Source: DATMQA01 sp035566895 (GTDB lineage Bacteria > Verrucomicrobiota > Verrucomicrobiia > Limisphaerales > UBA8199). Taken from it: a stretch of DNA of 11,234 nucleotides. The notes under the pieces were generated by a model. It did not search any database, was not told where the DNA came from, and worked only from the letters and a program-made list of their open reading frames with translations. The DNA lies in NCBI GenBank assembly GCA_035566895.1, contig DATMQA010000037.1:1-11234 (forward strand), read 5' to 3'. A program made the translations under genes and the position numbers. This document shows positions 1 to 6,459 of this stretch, piece by piece (within the stretch, counting starts at the first letter, position 1; every line of letters begins with the position of its first letter).

Positions 1-671
1 AATTCAGGAGCCAGCGGCGGCAGCTCTGGCGGCCAGCTTGCGGGCGTCACCAGCCAGTCCGTAAACTTCCCGGCTTTGGCGCGGAGCACCGTCACAAGTG
101 GTCCGGTCGCTTTTTGTGATTCCTGCTGCCACTGTTTGTAGGCCGCGTTAATGCGGTCATCAAAAGGCGTGCCCTTCATTTTTTCCTCGCCGCTGGAGAG
201 CAGGATGACAGTGATGTACTCGGATTCGCGGATGACACGCTCCAGCTCCGGCACGACTTTATCGAAACTGGCCTTCTTCTCATAGGTTAGGTCCTGGAGA
301 AAACCAAGCAAGCGGACGGCAACCTTCGGTTGCGTCTCGGGTGTCCATTGCTCCAGCGGGAACTGCCCGGCATAAAGGCGCTCATTATACGTCCAAACCC
401 CCAATGTATCGCCCGGACGCAGTTGATTTTTCAGGCTGGAACCCAGCAGGTTCTGCACGGACTCGACCACTCCATGTGCCCGACGTTTCATCGAGTGGGA
501 AGTCTCGACCAAAAACAGGTAGCGGTTGGCTGGTGCCGAAGAGGGTGTGCTGGCGGTTGGAGCGGCCAGCCCAGCTTCTACCCATAGCAAGAGGCCCAGC
601 ACAATTCCCCCGAATCGGAGTGCAAACCAAGCAGGTGACCTGGAAAACGCGGACGTGTTTACCGAGTCCAT
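1..671 (-). CDS. Secreted von Willebrand factor A-like protein, C-terminus cut by window edge
   Basis: Reading the minus strand from the ATG at 671 gives an uninterrupted frame of 223 codons that leaves the window at base 1, so the C-terminus is missing. Residues about 18-37 form a hydrophobic stretch ending in AGLAA, a probable Sec signal peptide. From about residue 50 the pattern resembles a VWA fold: a beta strand (YLFLVE) followed by ETSHS at 56-60, where a classical MIDAS has DxSxS; then helix, GDTLGVWTYNE at about 87-97, and a later strand EYITVILLSSGEE at about 151-163. VWA domains bind ligands through a metal at the MIDAS; here the first Asp is Glu, so metal binding is uncertain. Only one plausible start exists before the signal peptide. 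No Shine-Dalgarno is seen, but a perfect TATAAT lies 6 bases upstream. The upstream neighbour on the same strand is the zinc-ribbon gene, 67 bp away. The CDS is well supported; the VWA assignment is moderate. Confidence 0.72.
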   Translation of the reverse strand, partial: MDSVNTSAFSRSPAWFALRFGGIVLGLLLWVEAGLAAPTASTPSSAPANRYLFLVETSHSMKRRAHGVVESVQNLLGSSLKNQLRPGDTLGVWTYNERLYAGQFPLEQWTPETQPKVAVRLLGFLQDLTYEKKASFDKVVPELERVIRESEYITVILLSSGEEKMKGTPFDDRINAAYKQWQQESQKATGPLVTVLRAKAGKFTDWLVTPASWPPELPPLAPE

Positions 672-677
672 GCGCCC

Positions 678-683
678 ATTATA
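678..683 (-). promoter_or_regulatory. Candidate -10 box (TATAAT) for the VWA-like gene
   Basis: The minus strand reads TATAAT, a perfect sigma-70 -10 hexamer, 6 bases before the ATG at 671. The matching -35 position (17-bp spacer) reads TTTTCT, a weak 3/6 match. Transcription would be expected to start at or within a base or two of the ATG, implying a leaderless mRNA, which agrees with the lack of a Shine-Dalgarno sequence. Confidence 0.4.
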
Positions 684-738
684 ATGAACCAGGGCCGGAA
701 AGAAAACCCATTTTTACAGGGCCCAGTTCACTCAGGCT

Positions 739-1179
739 TTACTCTTTTTTGGCGGCTGTTTGCAGCCGGTAAAGATAGCGAATCACCTCGCTCGAAACTT
801 GTCCCGCGCCGGGCGGTTGGCTCGTTGCGACCTGGCTTCTCTCGTCCCGAATTTGGGCCAACTCGCCCGCATCGAGCCAATAGCCAGCGCAATTCGGGCA
901 TTGGTCCACTTCGACCCGGCGTTTGGCGCTGAAAAAATGACGATGAAGCTTCACCCCCGCACACCGGGGACATTCCCGCTTGCGGGCAGGATCCACAACA
1001 ATCCGTTTGTCCCGCCGGATTTGAAGCAACGGTTCGCCCACAGTCTCCCCCGGGTCGTCAGCGCGTTCCAATTCGAACGCATCAAACCAAATCCCGCCGC
1101 AGCCGTCCTGGCAGACATCGACTCGCAAACTCCCGACCTGGATTTCAGTCAGTTCATTAAAGCAGGCAGGACATTTCAT
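739..1179 (-). CDS. Tandem zinc-ribbon (zf-TFIIB type) protein
   Basis: This 146-residue protein contains two copies of the same zinc-ribbon unit. The first begins with CPAC at residues 3-6 and closes with CQDGC at 23-27 followed by GGIWFDAFEL. The second has CPRC at 70-73 and CPNC at 94-97 followed by GYWLDAGEL. The closing 'GxWxDxxEL' segment is typical of the bacterial zf-TFIIB family (COG3809-like), small predicted zinc-binding proteins of unknown biochemical role. The eight cysteines would bind two zinc ions; the first unit has CX3C where CX2C is usual. A positively charged linker (about 55-69) joins the units. There is no signal peptide, so it is presumably cytoplasmic. The start ATG at 1179 has AGAGG 8 bases upstream. 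It is divergent from the ABC importer operon and lies upstream of the VWA-like gene on the same strand. The family call is firm; the function is unknown. Confidence 0.88.
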   Translation of the reverse strand: MKCPACFNELTEIQVGSLRVDVCQDGCGGIWFDAFELERADDPGETVGEPLLQIRRDKRIVVDPARKRECPRCAGVKLHRHFFSAKRRVEVDQCPNCAGYWLDAGELAQIRDERSQVATSQPPGAGQVSSEVIRYLYRLQTAAKKE

Positions 1180-1270
1180 CGGTTTGCGCCTCTATTACTT
1201 CGCACACCCATCGCTGATTTTCAACTCCTTGCAGACTTGCTCCGCCAGCATTTCCTGCCTAGAAAGAGCC

Positions 1271-2299
1271 ATGACCAAGCCATTTGATGTTCGGGCGCGC
1301 CTGAGAAACACATCACGAAAGTTTTCCATCCGCTCGCTGTGGCTCCTAACCGGGTTTCTGGTTCTCGTCCAACCGGCGCTGGGGGAATTCAGGGTGGGCC
1401 TGGTCCTGGACCGGGGCGGCAAGGACGACAAGTCTTTCAACTCTTCGGCCTATGAAGGGGGGATGCGAGCGAAAACCAAGCTGGGCGTGTTCGTCAGGTA
1501 TGTGGAAGCGACTGATGATAACGCATTCGAACCACTGTTGCGCGCCTTCGTCCAGCGCGAATTCGATTTGATCATCGGCATTGGCTTTGCCCAGAAGGAA
1601 GCCATCGGCAAGGCTGCCGCGCAGTTTCCCAAGGCGCATTTCGCCATTGTCGATGCGCAAGTGGATGCCCCCAATGTGCGCTCGCTGCTCTTTGAGGAGC
1701 ACGAAGGCGCTTACCTGGTGGGCGCCATCGCGGCCATGACCAGCAAGACCGGTAAGATCGGTTTTGTCGGCGGCATGGACATTCCGCTGATTCGGCGATT
1801 TGAACTGGGCTACGAGGCCGGCGCAAAAAAGGTCAATCCGCAAATCGGAGTCCTCGCCAATTACGTCGGTATCACCAGCGAAGCCTGGAACAACCCGCCC
1901 AAAGGCAAAGAGCTGGCCGTCTCGCAGTATGACCGGGGAGCCGACGTGATCTTCGCTGCCGCCGGCGCTTCCGGCCTGGGAGTATTTGACGCGGCCGAGG
2001 ACAAAAAGAAGTTCGCGATCGGGGTGGATTCCAACCAGGACTGGACGAAGCCGGGTTTGATCCTGACCAGCATGCTCAAGCGGGTGGACGAGGCGGTCTA
2101 TGCGACAATCGAACAGGCCAAACAAGGCAAATTCGCAGGCGGCGCGCGGCATTTTGGTCTGGCCGAGCGAGGAATCGATTACTCCTGCGACCAATACAAC
2201 GCGAAAATACTGAGTGAGGCCGTGCGAAAAAGGGCGGATGAACTCAAGGCCGAAATCATTGCCGGCAGGATTGTGGTCCCCGATTACTATAAGAAGTGA
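1271..2299 (+). CDS. BMP-family ABC transporter substrate-binding protein
   Basis: This 342-residue protein is the extracytoplasmic binding component of an importer in the basic membrane protein (BMP/PnrA/NupN) family, known to bind purine nucleosides and, in some spirochaetes, riboflavin. After a basic N-terminus, residues about 22-38 form a signal peptide ending QPALG; mature sequence begins near FRVGLVLDRGG. The family motif GGKDDKSFNSSAYEG sits at 49-63, and the ligand-pocket motif AIGVDSNQDW lies in the C-terminal half. There is no lipobox cysteine, so it is probably soluble and periplasmic, unlike the lipoprotein PnrA. The frame is open back to 1184, but ATG 1271 is preferred because it gives a normal signal peptide and has AGAAAGAG just upstream. 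Its stop overlaps the next gene (GTGA), and the ATPase and two permeases follow. Substrate inferred from family only. Confidence 0.93.
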   Translation: MTKPFDVRARLRNTSRKFSIRSLWLLTGFLVLVQPALGEFRVGLVLDRGGKDDKSFNSSAYEGGMRAKTKLGVFVRYVEATDDNAFEPLLRAFVQREFDLIIGIGFAQKEAIGKAAAQFPKAHFAIVDAQVDAPNVRSLLFEEHEGAYLVGAIAAMTSKTGKIGFVGGMDIPLIRRFELGYEAGAKKVNPQIGVLANYVGITSEAWNNPPKGKELAVSQYDRGADVIFAAAGASGLGVFDAAEDKKKFAIGVDSNQDWTKPGLILTSMLKRVDEAVYATIEQAKQGKFAGGARHFGLAERGIDYSCDQYNAKILSEAVRKRADELKAEIIAGRIVVPDYYKK

Positions 2300-3918
2300 C
2301 TTGTGGCGGGTGGAGTCCTTGCGTCCCGGAGCCTGAGCAACCACAATGGCGCGCATTGAACTCCGAGCTCAAAGCCGGCCCCGTGCCACCAGGATCTGCC
2401 CCCGGCCTGGCCGTCGAATTGCGCGGGCTTACCAAGCGGTTCGGCGACGTCGTTGCCAATTCACAAGTAAACCTGCGGGTCGAGCGGGGGACCATTCACG
2501 GGCTCATCGGGGAGAATGGCGCGGGCAAATCGACCGCGATGAAATTGGTGTACGGAGTTTATCGGCCCGATGCTGGTGAGATTTTCATCGACGGTGAGCG
2601 GTGCGTCTGGTCCTCACCTTCTGATGCGATTGCCCGGGGGCTGGGGATGGTCCACCAGCATTTCATGCTGGCCGGCCCGTACTCAGCGCTGGACAACATT
2701 CTGCTCGGGGCCGAGCCGCGGCGCTGGGGATTGATTTCGCGCCGCCAGGCCCGCGTGCGGATGGAAAGCCTGGCGGCGCAATACGGCCTGGTGGTGGATT
2801 GGGAGCGGCCGGTCGAGCAACTGCCGGTCGGCATCCAACAGCGAGTCGAAATCCTCAAGCTGCTCTACCGCGATGCGCATATCCTCATTCTGGACGAGCC
2901 GACCGCCGTTCTGACTCCCCAGGAGACCAGCGCGCTCTTCGCCAATTTGAAGAGGCTTCGCGACCAGGGCAAAACCATCCTGCTGGTCACGCACAAGCTC
3001 AAAGAAGTGATGGCTTTGGCCCAGCGGGTCACCGCCTTCCGCGGAGGAAAAGTGACCGGTGAACGCGAAACCGCGGATACAAACCCCCAGGAACTGGCCA
3101 ATCTCATGGTGGGTCGGAAGGTGGTGCTCGGCATCGAAGTCCCGACCGCGCAATTCTGCGCCACCCCGGCCATCGAGGTTGAAGGCCTGGGCTTGGCCGG
3201 CCCTTCGGGAAGCCGGCACCGCCTCGCGAACATCAGTTTTTGTGTGCGGCGCGGCGAAATTGTCGGGATTGCCGGAATCGAAGGTAACGGCCAGTCCGAA
3301 CTGTTGGGCGCGTTGCTGCATCCTGCTGAGCCACAGTGCCGCACCGCCGGAACTGTCAGGCTGCTGGAGCAGGAGGTTACCGGCTGGCCGGCGGCCAGAA
3401 TTCGCAACCTCGGGGTCGCGGTGATTCCGGAAGACCGTCTGCGGGAAGGCATTTTGCCTGAGCGCCCCGTGAGCGAGAACTTTCTGCTGGGATTGCAAAG
3501 GAGTGCGGTATTCAGTCGGGCTGGCTTCTTAAATTTGATGCGTCTGCGCGAGGCAGCGAGTCGGGCTGTGGCAGAGTATGAGGTGCGACCGGCCGACCTG
3601 AATCTGCCGGCGGGAAAACTCTCCGGCGGCAACCAGCAGAAACTCATTTTGGCCAGGGAATTTCAGCGCCACCCTCACGTGATCATTGCGGCCCAGCCGA
3701 CGCGCGGGGTAGATGTGGGGGCGATCGAGTTTGTCCATCGCCGGCTCGTTAGCGCCCGGGACGAAGGCGCCGGGGTACTGCTCGTCTCTTCTGAGTTGGA
3801 CGAGATCCTGACGCTCTCGGATCGCATCCTGGTGATATATGAAGGGCGCCTGGTGGCGGAGTTCAAGCGCGGGGAGGTGTCGGAGCGGGAACTAGGATTA
3901 AAGATGGGAGGAGCATGA
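2296..3918 (+). CDS. Double-domain ABC transporter ATP-binding protein (nucleoside/sugar-type importer)
   Basis: This 540-residue protein has two nucleotide-binding domains in tandem, as in NupO/YufO and sugar-type importers, and would power the BMP importer from the cytoplasmic face. Domain 1 has Walker A GENGAGKST (72-80), a signature-region variant LPVGIQQR (176-183) and Walker B ILILDEP (196-202). Domain 2 has a degenerate Walker A, GIEGNGQSEL (327-336, lysine lost), a canonical LSGGNQQ (442-448) and AAQPTRGVDVG (465-475) where the catalytic Glu is Gln. This asymmetry is normal for the subfamily and implies one hydrolytically competent site. The GTG at 2296 overlaps the upstream stop, suggesting translational coupling, but homology only begins near residue 40. 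TTG 2356 or GTG 2383 in the same frame could be the true start; the ATG at 2346 is out of frame. It overlaps the next gene by ATGA. Confidence 0.93.
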   Translation: MTCGGWSPCVPEPEQPQWRALNSELKAGPVPPGSAPGLAVELRGLTKRFGDVVANSQVNLRVERGTIHGLIGENGAGKSTAMKLVYGVYRPDAGEIFIDGERCVWSSPSDAIARGLGMVHQHFMLAGPYSALDNILLGAEPRRWGLISRRQARVRMESLAAQYGLVVDWERPVEQLPVGIQQRVEILKLLYRDAHILILDEPTAVLTPQETSALFANLKRLRDQGKTILLVTHKLKEVMALAQRVTAFRGGKVTGERETADTNPQELANLMVGRKVVLGIEVPTAQFCATPAIEVEGLGLAGPSGSRHRLANISFCVRRGEIVGIAGIEGNGQSELLGALLHPAEPQCRTAGTVRLLEQEVTGWPAARIRNLGVAVIPEDRLREGILPERPVSENFLLGLQRSAVFSRAGFLNLMRLREAASRAVAEYEVRPADLNLPAGKLSGGNQQKLILAREFQRHPHVIIAAQPTRGVDVGAIEFVHRRLVSARDEGAGVLLVSSELDEILTLSDRILVIYEGRLVAEFKRGEVSERELGLKMGGA

Positions 3919-4958
3919 GACGCTTGGCCCAGCCCCTGCTTGCCGTAGCCCTTGGCCTCGCCCTGGGTCTCGGCGCGACTTGGCTGGCGGGGGAAAATCC
4001 GGGGCGCGTCCTGCTCATTTTGGTCAGGAGCGCGTTTGGCTCGCGGTACGATTTGGGGATGACACTGTTCTATGCGACTCCGCTAATCTTCACCGGGCTT
4101 TCGGTGGCCGTGGCTTTTCACGCCGGCCTTTTCAACATAGGAGCTGAAGGGCAGCTCACGGTCGGGGCGTTGGCCGGGGCGGCTATCGGCGCGCTTTGGC
4201 CCGGACTGCCTTGGCCTTTGTCGCCCGTGCTGGCAAGTCTGGCGATCTTCGGGGCCGGCGGCATCTGGGGAGCTATACCTGGGTGGTTGCGCGCCCGGCG
4301 CGGCAGTCACGAAGTCATCAATACGATTATGCTGAATTTTATCGCCGCTGGCCTGGCGAGCTTCGTCACCCTCTACGTGCTCAAGAATCCGGCTTCACAG
4401 AATCCGGAAACGCGGCCCGTCGCGCCCGCCTTCCTAATCCATCAGTTCGGGTTTTTCCGGGGCGCCCCCGTGAGCGCCGCCCTACCCTTCGCGTTATTGG
4501 CCGCCGGGCTGGTCTGGGTGCTGCTCTGGCGAACGGTCCTCGGTTATGAAATCCGCGCGGTCGGGCAGAATGAAGCGGCCGCGCGCGCGGCGGGCATTGA
4601 AGCAGGCCGAATCAGGATCATTGCTCTCTCCCTGGCGGGGGCTCTGGCCGGGTTGGTGGGAATTGGTGAGGTTTTGGGAAACGCCGGAAGGTTCAAGATG
4701 GACTTTTCTCCCGGCTACGGCTTCATGGGTATCGCTGTCGCGTTGCTGGGCCGGAACCAGCCCGGCGGGGTCGTCCTGGCGGCTCTGCTCTTCGGCGCTT
4801 TGCACAAGGGAACGGGCGACCTGGACCTGGAAACCGAGCACGTCACCCGGGAGCTGTCGCTGGTGCTCCAGGCGTTGATCATTCTATCGGTTTCCGCAGA
4901 CGCTCTATGGACCTGGATGAAGCGCCGCGGGCAACTTCGTAACCATGCAACCTTGTAA
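3915..4958 (+). CDS. ABC transporter permease, first subunit (NupP/YufP-like)
   Basis: This 347-residue, strongly hydrophobic protein is an inner-membrane permease of the BPD_transp_2 (branched-chain/sugar/nucleoside) family. It begins with a transmembrane segment at about 5-25 and has several more through to about 335. The signature NIGAEGQ lies at 74-80, followed by LTVGALAGA; this motif marks the larger permease of BMP-type importers. The segment NEAAARAAGIEAGRIR is the cytoplasmic loop likely to contact the ATPase. The start overlaps the ATPase stop as ATGA, and GGAGG lies 3 bases upstream of the ATG, so translation is probably coupled. The coding end runs into the octamer repeat at 4931-4970, which supplies the last few codons and the stop. 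It pairs with the second permease downstream to form the channel. Confidence 0.93.
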   Translation: MRRLAQPLLAVALGLALGLGATWLAGENPGRVLLILVRSAFGSRYDLGMTLFYATPLIFTGLSVAVAFHAGLFNIGAEGQLTVGALAGAAIGALWPGLPWPLSPVLASLAIFGAGGIWGAIPGWLRARRGSHEVINTIMLNFIAAGLASFVTLYVLKNPASQNPETRPVAPAFLIHQFGFFRGAPVSAALPFALLAAGLVWVLLWRTVLGYEIRAVGQNEAAARAAGIEAGRIRIIALSLAGALAGLVGIGEVLGNAGRFKMDFSPGYGFMGIAVALLGRNQPGGVVLAALLFGALHKGTGDLDLETEHVTRELSLVLQALIILSVSADALWTWMKRRGQLRNHATL

Positions 4959-4970
4959 CCATGTAACCTT
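4931..4970 (+). repeat. Degenerate octamer tandem repeat at the permease junction
   Basis: Five successive 8-base units can be read in phase: GCAACTTC, GTAACCAT, GCAACCTT, GTAACCAT, GTAACCTT. The last four form two 16-base units differing at one base. The array spans the end and stop codon of the first permease and most of the gap to the second. It contains an ATGTAA start-stop pair (4961-4966) and a nine-codon reading frame (4945-4974) ending 8 bases before the next ATG. Confidence 0.8.
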
Positions 4971-4982
4971 CTAAACCGGCTG

Positions 4983-5855
4983 ATGCTCCGTCAACTCATC
5001 GAATCCACGCTTCGCGTCTCGACCCCGCTGATTTTCGCGGCCATGGGCGGAATGATCAGCGAGCGCTCCGGGGTCATCAACATCGCGCTCGAAGGCTTAA
5101 TGCTCATCGGCGCTTTCGGTGCTGCGGTGGGAACGCTGGCCACCACTTCCCCCTGGTTAGGCACGGCCTGCGGCATGGCCGCGGGCGTGGTGCTGGCAGC
5201 GGTCTATGGGCTGGTAGTCATCCGCCTGCGGGCGAACCAAATCGTGGCCGGGACGGCCATCAACATGCTCGCCCTCGGGCTTACCCCCTTTCTCTGCAAA
5301 ATCCTTTACGACGTCACCGGCTCGACCCCGTCCATCCCTATCAACGAACGATTTCAATCGGCCCCGCTCTACCTGGTCTGGCTCGCCGTGGGCCTCTGCT
5401 GGCTGGGAATCGCGCATACGCCCGCCGGTCTGTGGCTCGGTTTCGCCGGCGAACATCCCGAGGCGCTGGACGCGGCCGGTCTCCGGGTCAATCGTGTGCG
5501 CTGGGCAGCCGTCCTGGTAAGCGGAGCGTTGGCTGGATTGGGCGGAGCAACGCTGTCGGTGTTTCTCTCGTCATCGTTTTCACGCAATATGACCGCCGGG
5601 CGGGGTTTTATGGCGCTGGCGTCGCTGATTTTTGGGAAGTGGAAACCCTTGCCAACCGCCCTGGCCTGCTTGCTGTTCGGGTTCGCTGAAGCGGTGCAAA
5701 TTCGGTTGCAAGGGATTGTTCTGTGGGGAGATAAACCGATTCCAGTCCAGTTTATCCAAATCCTCCCCTACGTGGTAACGATGCTGGTTCTCGCAGGTTT
5801 TGTGGGCCATTCCCGCGCGCCAAAAGCCCTGGGCACACCGTTCCGAAGGGATTAA
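4983..5855 (+). CDS. ABC transporter permease, second subunit (NupQ/YufQ-like)
   Basis: This 290-residue integral membrane protein is the shorter permease of the BMP-type importer. Near the N-terminus it has the family signature GVINIALEGLMLIGAFGA (30-47), the counterpart of NIGAEGQ in the first permease. Hydrophobic segments follow to about residue 275, and a loop EALDAAGLRVNRVRW is placed where these proteins contact the ATPase. Length and order match the usual permease pair. The ATG at 4983 has no clear Shine-Dalgarno; the upstream 24 bases are mostly octamer repeat, so expression may rely on ribosomes arriving from the first permease. Together with the preceding three genes it completes an importer with no missing part. 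Confidence 0.93.
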   Translation: MLRQLIESTLRVSTPLIFAAMGGMISERSGVINIALEGLMLIGAFGAAVGTLATTSPWLGTACGMAAGVVLAAVYGLVVIRLRANQIVAGTAINMLALGLTPFLCKILYDVTGSTPSIPINERFQSAPLYLVWLAVGLCWLGIAHTPAGLWLGFAGEHPEALDAAGLRVNRVRWAAVLVSGALAGLGGATLSVFLSSSFSRNMTAGRGFMALASLIFGKWKPLPTALACLLFGFAEAVQIRLQGIVLWGDKPIPVQFIQILPYVVTMLVLAGFVGHSRAPKALGTPFRRD

Positions 5856-5901
5856 GCCGCTACCTCCCTTGACTTTGAGGTCTTCAGCATTACTTTGCCC
5901 C

Positions 5902-6453
5902 ATGGAAATTTCAAAGCCTGGTTATAGTTCGCTTTTACTCGCCTCCGCCCTGGCCATCTCCTTCCTGGCTGGCCGCGCCGCGGCGGCCGATGCGGCCCCG
6001 GATCTGAGCGCGGGCCAAAACGCTCCTGGGTTCGAAGCGAAAACGACCGACGGCAAGCAGATCAAGTTCCCCGATGCCTATAAAGGCAAGGTCGTGCTGC
6101 TGGATTTCTGGGCGACCTGGTGCCCCCCATGCCGGGCGGAAATTCCTAATCTGGTCGAGGCTTATCAGAAATTCCACTCACAGGGATTCGAGGTTCTTGG
6201 CGTGAGCCTGGATCAACCCAATGGCGGAACCAAGCTCGTCAAGTTCACCGAGGATAACAAGATGGCTTGGCCGCAGGTTTACGATGGCAAGTTTTGGCAG
6301 GCTGAGCTCGCTCAGAAATACGGCATCCAGTCCATTCCTCGGCCCATCCTGGTGGATGGCGACACGGGGAAGATTCTCGCCGAAGGCCCTGCTGTCCGCG
6401 GCTCGGACCTGGCGCCGGCCATCGAAAAAGCCCTGGCGGCAAAGAAGAAATAA
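5902..6453 (+). CDS. Secreted TlpA-like thioredoxin-fold protein
   Basis: This 183-residue protein is a periplasmic or membrane-anchored thioredoxin of the TlpA/ResA/AhpC-TSA group, which reduce or exchange disulfides outside the cytoplasm. Residues about 9-29 form a signal peptide ending GRAAAA. The domain begins with LSAGQNAPGFEAKTTDGK, and the active site WCPPC at 73-77 follows the strand VVLLDFWAT. The later SIPRPILVDGDTGK (144-157) contains the expected cis-proline (about 146), but family members usually have a small hydrophobic residue pair such as AT or TT next, not Arg-Pro. The frame is open to 5800, but ATG 5902 places the signal peptide correctly. No strong Shine-Dalgarno is visible. 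It starts 46 bp after the permease stop on the same strand, so co-transcription is possible though functionally unexplained. Confidence 0.92.
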   Translation: MEISKPGYSSLLLASALAISFLAGRAAAADAAPDLSAGQNAPGFEAKTTDGKQIKFPDAYKGKVVLLDFWATWCPPCRAEIPNLVEAYQKFHSQGFEVLGVSLDQPNGGTKLVKFTEDNKMAWPQVYDGKFWQAELAQKYGIQSIPRPILVDGDTGKILAEGPAVRGSDLAPAIEKALAAKKK

Positions 6454-6459
6454 CTCTCA

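Noticed and set aside
1194..1224. Promoter for the zinc-ribbon gene (TTGAAA ... AGTAAT on the minus strand)
   Set aside because: The spacer would be 19 bp and transcription would start inside or after the AGAGG ribosome binding site.
1346..2356. 336-codon minus-strand frame opposite the BMP protein gene
   Set aside because: It lies antisense to a gene with clear family motifs, and its composition is that of a GC-rich shadow frame with no recognisable domain.
2683..3647. Two long minus-strand frames (260-271 codons) opposite the ATPase
   Set aside because: Both overlap a certain ABC ATPase on the other strand and each other, and neither shows motifs or a start site.
5869..5896. Promoter for the TlpA-like gene (TTGACT ... 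TACTTT)
   Set aside because: The -35 is good, but the -10 matches only 3 of 6 and would start transcription at the ATG with weak support.
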